44,082 nucleotides of DNA from Collybiopsis luxurians FD-317 M1 (Eukaryota; Basidiomycota; Agaricomycetes; Agaricales; Omphalotaceae): the NCBI GenBank assembly GCA_000827265.1, contig KN834774.1:212784-256865 (forward strand). The letters run 5' to 3'. Both the position numbers and the translations under genes were made by a program. Positions 12,651 to 23,113 of the stretch are shown piece by piece. The stretch's first letter is position 1. Every line of letters starts with the position of its first letter. Below the pieces are notes generated by a model, which worked only from the letters and a program-made list of their open reading frames with translations, ran no database searches and was not told where the DNA came from.

Positions 12651-12726
12651 TTGCACTGTGATCAGGGCTTTGTATCGACTGCCAGGTTTTTTGTGACCGC
12701 TACAAGAACTCTCTTCCCCTTTTGGC

Positions 12727-15160
12727 TCAGCAGGCTGTTTTCAAATCAGCTTTGGTTGAGGACAAGGATGAGGCTTGGGATCGGTACTTTCTGCCGTGGT
12801 CGCTTCCATGATATCTGCCAGCTTCAACTCCTTCTTCGCTCCACCCCTCTGATGCGCAGCGAATTCTCAATGGCTGTGAATGGAAACACTTGGAACCCCT
12901 CATCCGACTCATCGGCATTGCAGTCAAAGAGGGAGCAAACATTGAAGAGCGGCGTTGATAGGCTTGTCTGCCTAGGATAAACAACCTTGTCTAACTCTGT
13001 GGCAATCGATGGCACTCCGGTAATCGAATCATTTACAGCAGGTTGAGCTGGGGGAGTTGAGTCCTTGGAGACTGAGGTTTCACCAGCACTGTTAATAGAA
13101 GACTGGACAGGCAAGTCGGCACTGATATGGACAGAAGGGATCAAGGGATTAAAAGCACAGAAGTCGTTAGGCACATTTTTGGAGCCCTGGAAAAAGGTGA
13201 CAGATGAATCCTCACTGCCGGTGACAGCGGACAAATTCATCTGCAAGATATCTTTTGCTAAATCAAAGGACAGAGGTTCGAAGTCCATATGGAATAACAG
13301 GTTATTGTCAGGGTTACCCGATATATTGAGAAATGTCGCGGAGCTTGATGGAGAGCTCATTGTCATTGGCACAGATGGCACCTCAGTGGATGATAAACTA
13401 GAGGTTAGGGAAGGCAATAGGCTAGAGGTCAAAGATTTGGGTAATGGAGTACTGAAATCCAGAAGTAACAAAGCCTGAGAATGAGTGGCAGAGTTGAAAG
13501 GAAGCAATGACGCTCACATCATGAGCTGTGAATTTTGAGTAGGCACATCCCTTGCTGAGGGATTTTTGTTAGGTGCGGCATTACTGACTGACAAAGGCAT
13601 TTGAATAGAAATGGCAGCAGCAGGCAAATCAACAGTTGGAGCAAGTTGAGGGTAATCAGCTGAGATAGAAGGATCTACTGGCAGGGGCATTTTGGCAAGC
13701 GTAGGCTGTACTGAGTGCGAAGTGACTGCAGGCAGCATACTCTGGTTCAAGAATGTCTCCATATCCTGGGGAGAAGTCATGAGGGTGCCATCAGAGGACA
13801 GTTTATTAATGCTAAAAGTGGATGCTGGATAGAGAATAAAAGTCAGATTGGCAGTATCTCACAAATTAACGAGAGTACGGACCGATCACATCATGGGAAA
13901 ATTCCATCAGTGGTCCCAGGACATTTTGACCATATCCAGGATATGCCTCATGAAAATGGAAACCATTAGAATTCTGGCCAACATTGAGACTTGTATTGTG
14001 AGGTGAGACTCCAGAAAAAGGTTAATATAGATTAGTATGAACTTACCTGAGACAGAGCAAACTTCCTGGCCTCTTGAGGTCAGGAACCATACCGACAAAC
14101 ATCCACATAGACAGTACTTTGCTTGTGAACATCTTTCCAAGCTTGGTGAGGATCAAAGGAACCTGCCTGTAGAACTTACAAAGGGTTGGCATGCGAAAAA
14201 AACATTGGAAAGAAAGGGAAAACTTACTTTGACCTTTCGGCACCTTGAAGATATTGGACTTGCGCCATGGAATCCTTGAGCTTGTCCAGAGTGTCTGTCA
14301 AAGAGCTGGCTGCAGAGAGTGAGGTGGCCCCTTCCTCTCCCTCTGCCTCTGCCTCTGCCTCCACTCCCCCACCCCCATCCTCATCCCCATCCACCTCCTC
14401 CTCCTTGTTCTTAACTTTTGTGGCCCTTTCCAATGCATATTTTTCTTGAACCTGATGGCAGACATTGGGAAGACTGTTCTGAGCCTTCACCCAAGCCTCC
14501 TTTGTGCAGCGCTGGCTGATAGACATCACCATATTGCGAGGACATTTTTTGACTTTATTGGCCTGGCAATAAAGATTCTCTTCAGCTACAAGCTGGGGAT
14601 GAATAAGTTCATCATAAAACAGCGTCGAGAAGATTTGTTCCATGGTGAGGAAGCATGGGGAATGCTTGCATTTCGGCTTCACATTGTTGGAGGAGATGAC
14701 CACAGGTGCAGTCCCATCACTGGGATCGACAATGACATTTATGGGAGTTGTGCCTTTTTGCTCATGGGCACAATTATTGAACCAATTTCTAAGTTGCTAG
14801 TGGATAACCCAAGTTAGCAAGCCAGTACATGGAAGAGCAAGAAAATAATAATTACTGAGCAACATTTACTCATTTCATTCAATAAGCTCGCAGCTTCTTT
14901 TTCTCCCAAAGCATCTACATTATCCATACCAGGAGCAGGAAAAGCAGCCCAGTAGTCATGAAAGAGTGTGGACCAGAAGTTGCCTACGGTATGCATATTC
15001 TGTGCAGTGGTGAAACAAGAGAGGTAAGAGTTCAACCAAGCTATTTCCTGCTTGGACCACTTGGATACCATGCATTTACAACCCTGAGTTGGCTTCTCCC
15101 CATTTGGGTCTGTTTTCGGAGAGTCTCCGGCTTTAACTGTGTTCATCATTTTGTCGGTGG
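12727..15160 (-). pseudogene. Broken multi-exon gene of unknown function (acidic, Ser/Pro-rich tail)
   Basis: An exon starting near 15160, after an acceptor with a T-rich tract, has a basic/aromatic N-terminal block around QEIAWLNSYL and FWSTLFHDYW. An exon at about 14270-14700 has a helical, Lys/Glu-rich segment with an acidic Glu/Gly/Ala run. A short exon follows near 14050-14175 (VPLILTKLG), and another at about 13860-14010 includes HEAYPGYGQNVLGPL. A Ser/Pro/Thr-rich tail covers 12824-13780. GT-AG junctions join several of these. The order of segments resembles a multi-copy family of unknown function that I associate with mushroom genomes; I cannot name it. An in-frame TGA at 13514-13516, one C-to-T step from CGA, and other disruptions indicate a pseudogene. 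Confidence 0.5.
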
Positions 15161-15336
15161 CTAAAAAAAATTGAAATGGAATGAACTTAGTATATCCCTG
15201 GTTCCATGCTAAAATGCCAACCAATAGAACTGTATAGCTGATTATGGCATGATATTAAAGAGCGATCACATTACTTTGGGCTGGTTATCAGTTCTTTCAT
15301 TCTTACTACTACATCTTCCCCACCATCGTCTCTCTC

Positions 15337-15424
15337 ATGTCTGTCACTGTGACTCTGAATGCCAACACTGTTGGTGCCTTGGCTGCACTTGCCTCTGCCT
15401 TTGAAAATGCCCATATCAGTGCAG
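15337..15424 (+). pseudogene. Possible isolated first exon of a repeat-borne gene
   Basis: ATG at 15337 opens MSVTVTLNANTVGALAALA and continues to a GT at about 15425, where a possible intron begins. A CCTCAGG repeat insertion follows at once. No continuation was found, so this is at best a severed exon. Confidence 0.25.
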
Positions 15425-15464
15425 GTCAGAGATTTTTTTTTATTGATATTTGAATATATCTAAC

Positions 15465-15705
15465 ATCACGAAAAAGGCCCATAGCCAGGGCACATTTAGA
15501 TACTCTTGAGGATGCCCAGGAATATATCCTTTTCCTGAGCTCCATAAGGTGTCCCTAGAGGCCCTATGTAGCTTGGGTTTCAAGGGGTGCCTAGGAATAA
15601 TTCACATTCTCATGCATCCTCAGGATTCCTCAGCTGGACCCTAGAGTGCTCTGATATAGCCTGGAGTGCTCTGATATAGCCTGGAGAACCCCCTAGTCCA
15701 GCTCC
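15465..15705. repeat. Diverged copy of the CCTCAGGG-type repeat beside the cargo element
   Basis: Contains GCCCATAGCCAGGGCAC, CTCAGGATTCCTCAGC and a short direct duplication of GAGTGCTCTGATATAGCCTG. It belongs to the same loose family as 3408-3641. It ends about 60 bp before the left inverted repeat of the large element. Confidence 0.4.
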
Positions 15706-15740
15706 AAATAAATGTTTGATAAGAATGATTAGCGGCTTAC

Positions 15741-15770
15741 ATTGACTAGTGCACGCTCAGTTGACTAGTG
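15741..15770. repeat. ACTAGT motif pair at the left boundary
   Basis: Two copies of TTGACTAGTG-like sequence, with ACTAGT cores at 15745 and 15764, abut the left inverted repeat. They match the units in the array at 18960-19085. Confidence 0.7.
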
Positions 15771-15850
15771 TGCTACTCGGAGTAGTGTACCATCTAATAT
15801 ACAATGGTTGATCTACTAATGTACGTACTAAGAATTTCTCTTGCCCTTTT
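15770..15850 (+). repeat. Left terminal inverted repeat, 81 bp
   Basis: Starts GTGCTACTCGGAGTAGTG, a tip that contains the perfect palindrome CTACTCGGAGTAG. It runs through GATCTACTAATGTACGTAC to TTGCCCTTTT. It is the reverse complement of 27626-27706 apart from one base. Confidence 0.85.
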
Positions 15851-15935
15851 GTTTAAACACATTCCAGACGTTGATAGCCATATCCTCCACCGCTGCTTTT
15901 AACTCTAGTCCTAGTGTGAACGGTTCCCCGGGATC

Positions 15936-18923
15936 TCAATAGTCTCCTGTCCCCAAGATTTTGTTAAGGGCACTAATAACCCCTTCATCCGTAGCGTCAG
16001 ATGATACACCCAAGCACAACTGAGCGACGAGTATGGCAACATCCTCTGCCCTTTGGTCTAGGCGGTTCCAGGTTTTCTTCCTTTGTTGGCCTTGATGAAC
16101 GTATTCTTCGTCAACCAGTACCATCTTGCAAAAGGCAGCGATGGCTCGTTTGTGGAATACTAAACTTTGGTTTTAGAAATTGATTCAATGAGGAAAACGA
16201 AGACTTACCTTGTCCATCCTTAGTAGGAAAATCTAGCATCATCATATTCAGTAGTTCCTTCACGCGCGGAGGGGTTTGGTTGGTAATGGTATAAGATTTA
16301 TAATGCTGAATTTTTCGCGTCCACTCCGTCAAGTGCATAGAATGATAGCAGAAGAAATGACCACCGCTGGCTACACATGCCCGAGGCGTATATACGAGGT
16401 GCAGGGCTCCGGGGGGTTGAAAGCTGCTAATCTATGAATCCTGGGAAGCTGGAATGAAGGTACATACTCACAACATATCACCGGGTCGTAGATATATGAT
16501 CTCGACTTCACATTCTTGCCAAATTCCATCATCCCAAAACCGTCTGTTCTCGTCGTCTTTGGCCATGTCATTTTGATATATACAGAGGTCCGAAATGCGT
16601 TGAGCGATCTTCTCATGCGCTTGTGCTGCGACAGACAGATCCTTGAATGACATAAGGGCCCACATCTTGGGCTGCGGGTCATCACGGTCACCTAATACCT
16701 GGCCAGCGACACTAAAGCCATCTGCATCCTGGTGTGCATTAGTGAATGTACCTGTGTGGTGAAGCAACGCCCAGGCGGGTGATAGAAGGTGTTGCAAGTG
16801 AATCGTAAGGTTGAGTCCCACCACCTTCGCACTTTGGCTGGATTTCATTTGTTGAACAGCTATAGCGCTGTCGTCTATTTGGCTACAGGTTGACATTAGA
16901 ACAGAGGGTATCTTACTGCGTAATGCCAGGGTAAGTTCAAGGAAGACTTACTTGTAGGGTTCTGGGAGAGCCTGTTTGCAGATCGGTATATCCAGAACCA
17001 TACCAATAACATCAGTGTTGTTCACGTTCTCTATAAAGCCTGACACCGTCGTTGGTGTATGATATCCAGTCGGCTCATGCTGGGCCCGCTTCATTAGATC
17101 TACAAATAGGATAGTCAAAAACTTCGAATCGATAGAGAAAGGAAGAGACTAAACCGTGATACTGGAGATCTAAAGACTTATCAACTGCCAAGCTATATTC
17201 CTCTTTGACGTCTTCATAACTTTCGAACTTTTTGCCGTGGTCATCGACACCACCTAAAACGACCACTACGTAGTTTTGCCCATTCAGCTTGCGGATGTCG
17301 TCGATCAGAGCGCCCTTGTTTTTTTTACCATAGGCTGCTTTGTCCAAGTACTTGACGTTCGAACGCTCACTAGGGACAGCGTTTCTGGGATCAGCCATCC
17401 ATCGGACACGCTCTGCATCCTGATACAAGGTCAGTAGAGACAATCGACATTGTATAGAAAAGTACTTACAGGTTCCAATACATTGACACCATTTTGTATT
17501 CCCGTTGGCAAAACCGTTTCCCAACCACATGGCCAAACGATGGTTTGAGCGCTCTCGTGGACCTGTTGTCCTACAACATCAGAAAGCAGGTCAACGGTAG
17601 GAAGTGTCGGTGGCGGGACGATATAAGGCCTTGACTTCGGAGGATAGGGAATGGAAGGGTTTTCCAAGGAAGACTTTGACGCTAGCCTGGTAGGGAGCAA
17701 TTCTATCTCTACTGGTGATCCAATATCTTTCGATACCTGTTGGTGTATTGAGGCTGACCCCGATCCCGTAGCATCTCTAGAGCCTGTAGCATCTCTATCG
17801 ATCCCAAAATTACTCTCCGACCCACGTCCTGACTCTGGAAGGGGTGTGAAGATGCCTGGGCTAGGGGGCGGTGGACTAGGAGGCGGGGGTGATAGCGGGC
17901 TGCTTGGAGGACTAATAACAGGATCTGGGTTTTTCTCCGGAAGAATGTCTTGACAACATACTAATGGTTTTTCTTGTGAGAGGGACGAGTCAACAGAACC
18001 TGAGGAGGCCGACCCCAAGCTCACGATATTCCTACTACTCGCAGGGGCACCCACAAGGATGCCTGAGCTGGAAGAGGGTTCTGGGAGGCTGAGAGAGGAA
18101 GCGACAGAGCTTATGGTCTGCTCGAGAAACATCCCTGACCCTGAGTTACTGATATCGCCACTGGTGAAAGAGTTATCAACATTCGAAAGTTGCTTAAAGG
18201 ATCCCGCTGAGCTCGACTCCACAGGAAGTTGGGTTGAGCTGTGAGTATGAGTTGCCGCGGAAGGCATGGGGCAGAACATGGACAGTTCTCTGATTGAGGA
18301 AAAGTCCTTGGCGTCTCCGATGGAGAGGTGAAAATGGGATGCTGAAGTTGATGTCGGGGTAGAGCCTCACGCGACAGGGATTGGATTGGATACCGACAAT
18401 TCGTGGTTTGGTGAAAGATAACCGCCCTTGGAAGTCGGAAAATACGAGGACGAAGATGAAGTTGAAGGGATGCTACTGTCGACATTGGATTCTGGATGTC
18501 CTTCCTTCCGTTGTTTCTTCAGAGCCACTTTGCTAGGTAACGCTTCAATGTCTCCATCGGGGTCTCTTGTGACAAGTTTCCTCCTTTCCCTAGCATCTGA
18601 GGATCGGTGACGGAGGACATAAAGTTCTCATCCAATACACACCTTTGCTTTTCTTGATTCTCCTTCACTTTCTCAGGATTTGCAAGCCTTTGTGGGTTTC
18701 TCAGTAGATTTGCTATGACTCTTTAGAAGAGTCTTACTTGTATCTATGCCATGCTTGCCGTTTTTGTTCACGCCGTTTCTCAATGGCTTCAGGACTAGCA
18801 TATGCAGTGAGCAAACGAACAACAGAATGTGGTACGGATAACTTACTCTTGCTTATCTACTCGTTCGCGATACAATTCACGCTCATGGGCACGGTCCTCA
18901 TCGGTCCTCTCACGTTTTACCAT
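15936..18923 (-). CDS. JmjC-type 2-oxoglutarate/Fe(II) oxygenase, one in-frame stop
   Basis: Predicted oxygenase of the cupin JmjC fold, the class that demethylates histone lysines or hydroxylates other targets in the nucleus. I spliced nine exons: 18923-18847, 18794-18738, 18687-18643, 18589-17470, 17419-17155, 17099-16952, 16882-16472, 16423-16209 and 16144-15936. They give 848 codons plus stop. The first exons encode a highly charged Arg/Glu-rich segment, followed by a long Ser/Pro-rich disordered part. The JmjC core lies in exons 7-8. It has an H-x-D motif (FTNAHQDADG, His at 16732-16734, Asp at 16726-16728), a turn RPGDM, and the distal His in PPGALHLVYTP (16399-16401), followed by SGGHFFCYHS. 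All three metal ligands are present. One in-frame TGA at 18367-18369, one C-to-T step from CGA, lies in the disordered part. The gene is therefore a recent pseudogene, is read through, or contains a sequencing error. CCAAT and TTTATAG lie just upstream of the ATG. Confidence 0.75.
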
Positions 18924-18959
18924 GGAGTACTATAAATTGGAAAGAACGAAGTCCATAAG

Positions 18960-19085
18960 CGCCCGCATTGACTAATGCCCGCATTGACTAGTGCCCGCAT
19001 TGACTAGTGCCCGCCTTGACACACTGGACTAGTATAAAGGTTGGACTAGTGTCCGCGCTGGATGGACTAGTGGACTAGTGTATGA
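18960..19085. repeat. ACTAGT array between JmjC and deaminase genes
   Basis: Three tandem units of GCCCGCATTGACTAGT type (one with ACTAAT) are followed by four GGACTAGT copies. The array starts about 37 bp upstream of the JmjC start codon and ends about 190 bp from the stop of the deaminase gene. It could carry the JmjC promoter's upstream elements, a transposase-binding site, or both. Confidence 0.75.
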
Positions 19086-19277
19086 CGTATGGCGCACTGG
19101 ACGCCGGCGTGTCTGATGCCTCCGACGTTCAATTGGCTTTGGAATTTTATTGGATTGGATTGACCTTCGCATTCCCATTAAACGAAATAAGAATTAATTT
19201 GATAAAGATACGGGAGACATGTTGTACAGAAAAAATAGAGCTACTACAGCAATACCCGAAAAAAAAAACAAGATAAC

Positions 19278-21697
19278 TTATCGCCATTGTCCATTGTATT
19301 CTTCCTCAGAGGAGTCTTCTTCCTCAGAGGAGTCTTCTTCCCCAGCGGGGTCTTCTTCCTCAGGGGGGGCTTCCAGAGAGAAGTCTTCTGTCACAGCACC
19401 CACAAATTCTTCCACGTCCTTTGCTAGCGCCGACTTTGATTGGAAACCCTCGAGGTCTGAGGAAGCTCCGGAGCTTTGCCTGGAATGGCCACTGACAACA
19501 GATTGGACAACGGCGATTAAGTCATTTCGAAGCTCTACTAAGATGTCGTCTGGGATCTCAAGAGGTGGAATCCAAGCGTAAATATTGTTGTGAGTGCCAG
19601 GCAGACTGAACTTGATATCGCCTTTTCCATTGAGCTTTTGATGCAGTAACCAACAGAGAAAGCAGCACTTTTTACTAACTGCTATGGCTACATCTGTACC
19701 AAACAGCTGGTAGGGCAAAAGTCAAAAGGCATCTGCTATACGAAGATGGAAAATTACCTTAAAATGATCATTCCTATATGCCCACGCCATTAGCGCAGCC
19801 TCGGCGTGGAGCTTGGCTCTACTGCAACGAGTCGCTAACTTCTGGAAGTTTCTTTGACCAGTGAGTAGGCCCAAGGATGGAAAGAGGTCATTCAATTTGG
19901 CTTTCGTTTGGTTGTCGTATTTCATCGGCTGGACCTCGGGACAACAGTACATATTTACCTTCATCTCCTTTCCAGTCAGATTTCGAGCACGCTTTGAAAG
20001 AGAGTTGGTCAAGACAAGCCAAGCGGATATCGTGTACATGGACTGTAGAAAACGATTCGCCGCAGTATCTTTTTTGACTGAAAATTTGGAATAATTAGTG
20101 AATAACAACACGACGAAAGAATTTCGCACTTACTGGACAATTCGAGCAGCGCTGCGGGAAATAAATCATCTTTCTGGTCCTCATCTTCGTCCTCGTCGCT
20201 CTCGTCGTCGTCCTCGTTCACCTTGTTCATATCCTCCACTCTTCGCACCTCCTCCTTCTCCTCCATATCTTCCACCTCTTTTCGCACCTCCACCTCTTTT
20301 CGCACCTCCACCTCTTTTCGCACCTCCACCTCTTTTCGCACCTCCACCTCTTTTCGCACCTCCACCTCTTTTCGCACCTTCTCCTCTTTTTGTACCTCCT
20401 CCTTCTCTTCCTCCTCCTCTTCAACACCCTCTTTTTTTGGATTGCCCTGTTCTGCCGATGAGTCTTTCCCACCTACAGATTGGATCCCATTCTCATCTTG
20501 CTGGTCCGTGGAGGTAGAAGCTCTGTCTCTCAAGTGCTCTAGAGACGGAGGAAATCGGAAGCCTTGAAGTAACTGAATGTCCTCACATTTCGTGAGTCGC
20601 TTCTCAGTCCGTGTGATGCATTCTAAGATAGCCCGAGGGGTTAGTTCTATAAAACACAAAGTCGTTACAATGTACCGGAATGCCAGAGAGCGCTCTCCAC
20701 TCCCTGAATTTGCAGTATATATTTCACAACGGACTTCAATTTCACGAGACACTGAATGTATAGCACCCCAACCGAAACTTGCTTGCGTGTAGGAATTGGA
20801 CCGGGCGTACGGTCAGGAGGAGGAAATAGTTTCTTGAGTTGATCGAAGTGCTTTACGAAACCACGGAGCCATTTTTTAATGTTCCGGCGGTTGACCTGAA
20901 GTTTACGCACTACCTCTGTAACTCCTTTATCGGGAGGCTCTTCGAAGAATGGAAACTGAGATGCATATAGAATTTGGAGCTCGGGTAATGTGAGCACAAC
21001 GGAATATTTCAGACTGTGCTTTACGTTTGCGAGTTGAATGGCGTCTTGGATGGTGAGAAACGGCAATTTACCCAAACGTTCGAGGAACTCCTCTATGCGC
21101 CAACCGAGTTTCCGAAAAGCTCGGCGATGAATGAGAAGCTTGAAGTCCAAAGATGCAGTATCGTCCACAGCGCTGGAATGAAGATATGAAAGTATTTGAA
21201 AGACGTCGCGTAATTGTTCCTTTAAAGTATAGTTGCATTTACTAAATTTCGTTAGAATACAATGTTCTCAGGGGTATTCAACTTCGGACTCACTTCAGAT
21301 CATCATCAAGATCTCCATCCCAGTTCTCCAGCAGCTTAGCTCCGCGTTCAGCATTATCAGCCTCGTCAACCTCTTCCAAATAACCAGGTGCAGGAACCGC
21401 CGGCGGATAGACTGATGGCCCTTTCTTTGTTTGTCCCGTGTTTTCTGCGCATACAAGACATTCAAGTGTGTCCACATTTATCCTGCCAGAAACAGCATGA
21501 ACTGAGTGTGCTACGGGGGAGTTGTCATCACCAATGGTGAGGATTGCGGAAATATAAGACAAAAGATGAAGTTTATCGTCGGCCTTATTACGAGGAAGTG
21601 AGGGACTATCGACCTGCATGCCATTGAGCACAGAGGAAAGTATGATTATGTCAGATCTAATGTGGCCAGTGAGAACAACATTTTTGTCATTAGACAT
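19278..21697 (-). CDS. OTT_1508-like deaminase domain protein
   Basis: The C-terminal part has the zinc-deaminase signature: His-Ala-Glu in AKLHAEAALMAW (about 19785-19815) and, across an intron, SKKCCFLCWLL (about 19648-19675) with the paired cysteines, then LPGTHNNIYAWIPP. HAE plus SK-x-C-x2-C is characteristic of the OTT_1508-like deaminases that are expanded in fungi. Their substrate is not established. Exons I can define are 21697-21294, 21241 to about 20800, an exon ending at 20134, 20077-19758 and 19706-19278. The junctions between about 20800 and 20640 are unresolved. The middle contains a Glu/Lys-rich insert with six VRKEVE repeats. The tail is acidic (SSEEED). No internal stop was found in the exons I could define. 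The TATA box at 21736-21743 fits the chosen start. Nuclear or cytosolic location is unknown. Confidence 0.75.
20273..20382. repeat. 18-bp coding minisatellite (six units) in the deaminase gene
   Basis: Six almost identical 18-bp units (CACCTCTTTTCGCACCTC on the plus strand) encode repeated VRKEVE on the minus strand. The array adds a charged helical spacer between the N-terminal region and the catalytic domain. Copy number probably varies between alleles. Confidence 0.85.
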
Positions 21698-21735
21698 GGG
21701 GAGGGAGGTCAGTCGTTGCGCTTGGGTTTGGAAGT

Positions 21736-21743
21736 CTTATATA
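21736..21743 (-). promoter_or_regulatory. TATA box of the deaminase gene
   Basis: TATATAAG on the minus strand, about 39 bp before the predicted ATG at 21697. The spacing implies a very short 5' UTR, like the other cargo genes. Confidence 0.5.
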
Positions 21744-21919
21744 GAAGACGGTAACCGGATCATACCGGAACGGCATAATAGCCTTAATAACAACATTCGA
21801 ACCCTGGCCTCTCAGGTCTCAGGCAGCATGAACTGTCGAATGTTTACTAGATAACTGCTGCAGTAATTCTAATTTTATTATTACCATTTATTAATATTAC
21901 TACCATCGACTCTCGCCTA

Positions 21920-22105
21920 GTTCTCTGGACTAGTGCCGGGCAATGAACTGGACGGGCCAAGCACTAGCACTAGTCCAGTGCCGATACTAGTCCAGTGCCA
22001 AAGTGCCGATACTGGCTCTAGACCAGTGCCGACACTAGTCCAATGCCCGACACTAGTCCAGTACCTGACCCGTTCACTGGACTAGACTAGTGTCTGACCC
22101 GCGGC
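21920..22105. repeat. ACTAGT array between the deaminase and small basic protein genes
   Basis: At least seven copies of CACTAGTCC, GGACTAGTG or close variants, mostly spaced by GTGCCGA-type linkers. Orientation is mixed, unlike the array at 18960. The array lies upstream of the deaminase promoter and downstream of the small basic protein gene. Confidence 0.75.
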
Positions 22106-22324
22106 TCATTTGTGCGCGCATAGTATTGAATTTCACATGATGATTCCTCACTTCGTATATGTTATGCGTCATATATGGGCCTTCAACATATTGCTCGTAT
22201 GTACAATTAGTCGCATAACTTTTGTGTTACGCTTCACTCCATATTCTGTAGTGTTTCAAAAAAATAACATCCTCTCCTAATATCTCCAAAGCAGTTCGAT
22301 AAAGCAGGTTCTTAAAGCAGTTTC

Positions 22325-22953
22325 TCAAAGCAGTTCACTGAGATCCTGGTGGGCCAGTCGACGAGATAAAGGCTCTCCAGCAACGATGCGCCACTGGTAA
22401 GGAATTTCTGGTGTACATGGTCGAGTGGGTATATCTAATGACTTCGTTAGCGCAGAAGTCGTAGATTTTAAGAGGAGGAACTGACGTTCATTGAGATCAC
22501 AGTGGGCCAGTCGACGAGATAAAGGCTCTCCAGCAACGATGTCCAACTGGTTAGGAATTTCTGGGGTGCATGGTCGAGTGGGTATATCTAACGACTTGGT
22601 TAGCGCAGAAGGCATAGATTTTAAGAGGAAGAACTGACCAACTGTGCTGAGTGAGTCTTTGCCCACGGAATATCACAAAAGTGCTCATCTCGAGTGCAAA
22701 GGAACTACGACGAACCTTGTTCTTGCCTCTTTGTCTCCTGCTTTTCTGGATGCTTAGGTTTAGTACCATGTCGTATTTCAAATCTGGGAACAAGGCTGAA
22801 TTCTTTCCGCTTGATTCTTGCCGGGACTCGATTATGCTGGAATACTTCAAGGTGGGATGTCAGTATGCTTAACCCAAACTGCTCAACAGAAATTAACTGA
22901 CCTTTCTCTGGAGATGCTCTGTGAACTTTTTTTCGCAGCGTGAGACGTGCCAT
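22325..22953 (-). CDS. Small basic protein with tandemly duplicated exon; function unknown
   Basis: Four exons splice cleanly: 22953-22902, 22844-22716, 22587-22486 and 22434-22325. They give 130 codons plus stop. The N-terminal half is strongly basic (MARLTLRKKVHRASPEK, later KPKHPEKQETKRQEQ), which suggests nucleic-acid binding or a nuclear signal. Exons 3 and 4 are near-identical copies encoding DIPTRPCTPEIP and, later, AGEPLSRRLAH. The preceding intron is copied as well, with a CTAAC branch-like site. Both copies keep the same phase, so the duplication stays in frame. I do not recognise the family. It is divergently arranged with the Ulp1 gene 160 bp away, and a TATA-like CTATAAATT lies at about 22994-23002. 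Confidence 0.6.
22330..22640. repeat. Tandem duplication of an exon-intron unit, two copies of about 153 bp
   Basis: The unit running from 22335 to about 22487 is repeated from 22488 to about 22640. The copies share GGGCCAGTCGACGAGATAAA and the intron sequence GATTTTAAGAGGA. They differ by scattered substitutions, so the duplication is not brand new. Confidence 0.85.
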
Positions 22954-23113
22954 TGTTGTTTGATGAAGACAGAGCTGAAGATTGACTTCGGGAAATTTAT
23001 AGCTGCTTGGTCGAGCAAATTATGACTCGACTAAGTTGAGTCAATAAAATAAACCAGCACTCGACTAATTTGAGCCCACCCGTTCAAGCCTCCGGATTCT
23101 ACAGCCACTTACA
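22954..23113. promoter_or_regulatory. Shared divergent promoter of the small basic protein and Ulp1 genes
   Basis: The 160 bp between the two start codons contain a TATA-like CTATAAATT reading left, AATAAAATAAA reading right, and an imperfect palindrome GACTCGACTAAGTTGAGTC with a further CTCGACTAATTTGAG copy. Placement suggests co-expression of the two genes. Confidence 0.45.

Noticed and set aside
18111..18485. Minus-strand frame rich in Leu/Pro/Arg overlapping the JmjC gene
   Set aside because: It is out of frame with the spliced JmjC model, whose Ser-rich exon covers the same DNA in the frame leading to the catalytic domain.
18960..19085. ACTAGT clusters considered as telomeric or centromeric satellite
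   Set aside because: They are short, dispersed between genes and irregularly spaced, so they are not a satellite array.
20273..20382. Regular repeats considered as a CRISPR array
   Set aside because: Units are contiguous, without spacers, and code for protein in a eukaryotic gene.
20098..20567. Plus-strand open frames rich in Pro-Phe-Ala or Ser-Phe-Arg-Thr repeats
   Set aside because: They are shadows of the 18-bp minisatellite that encodes VRKEVE in the deaminase gene on the minus strand.
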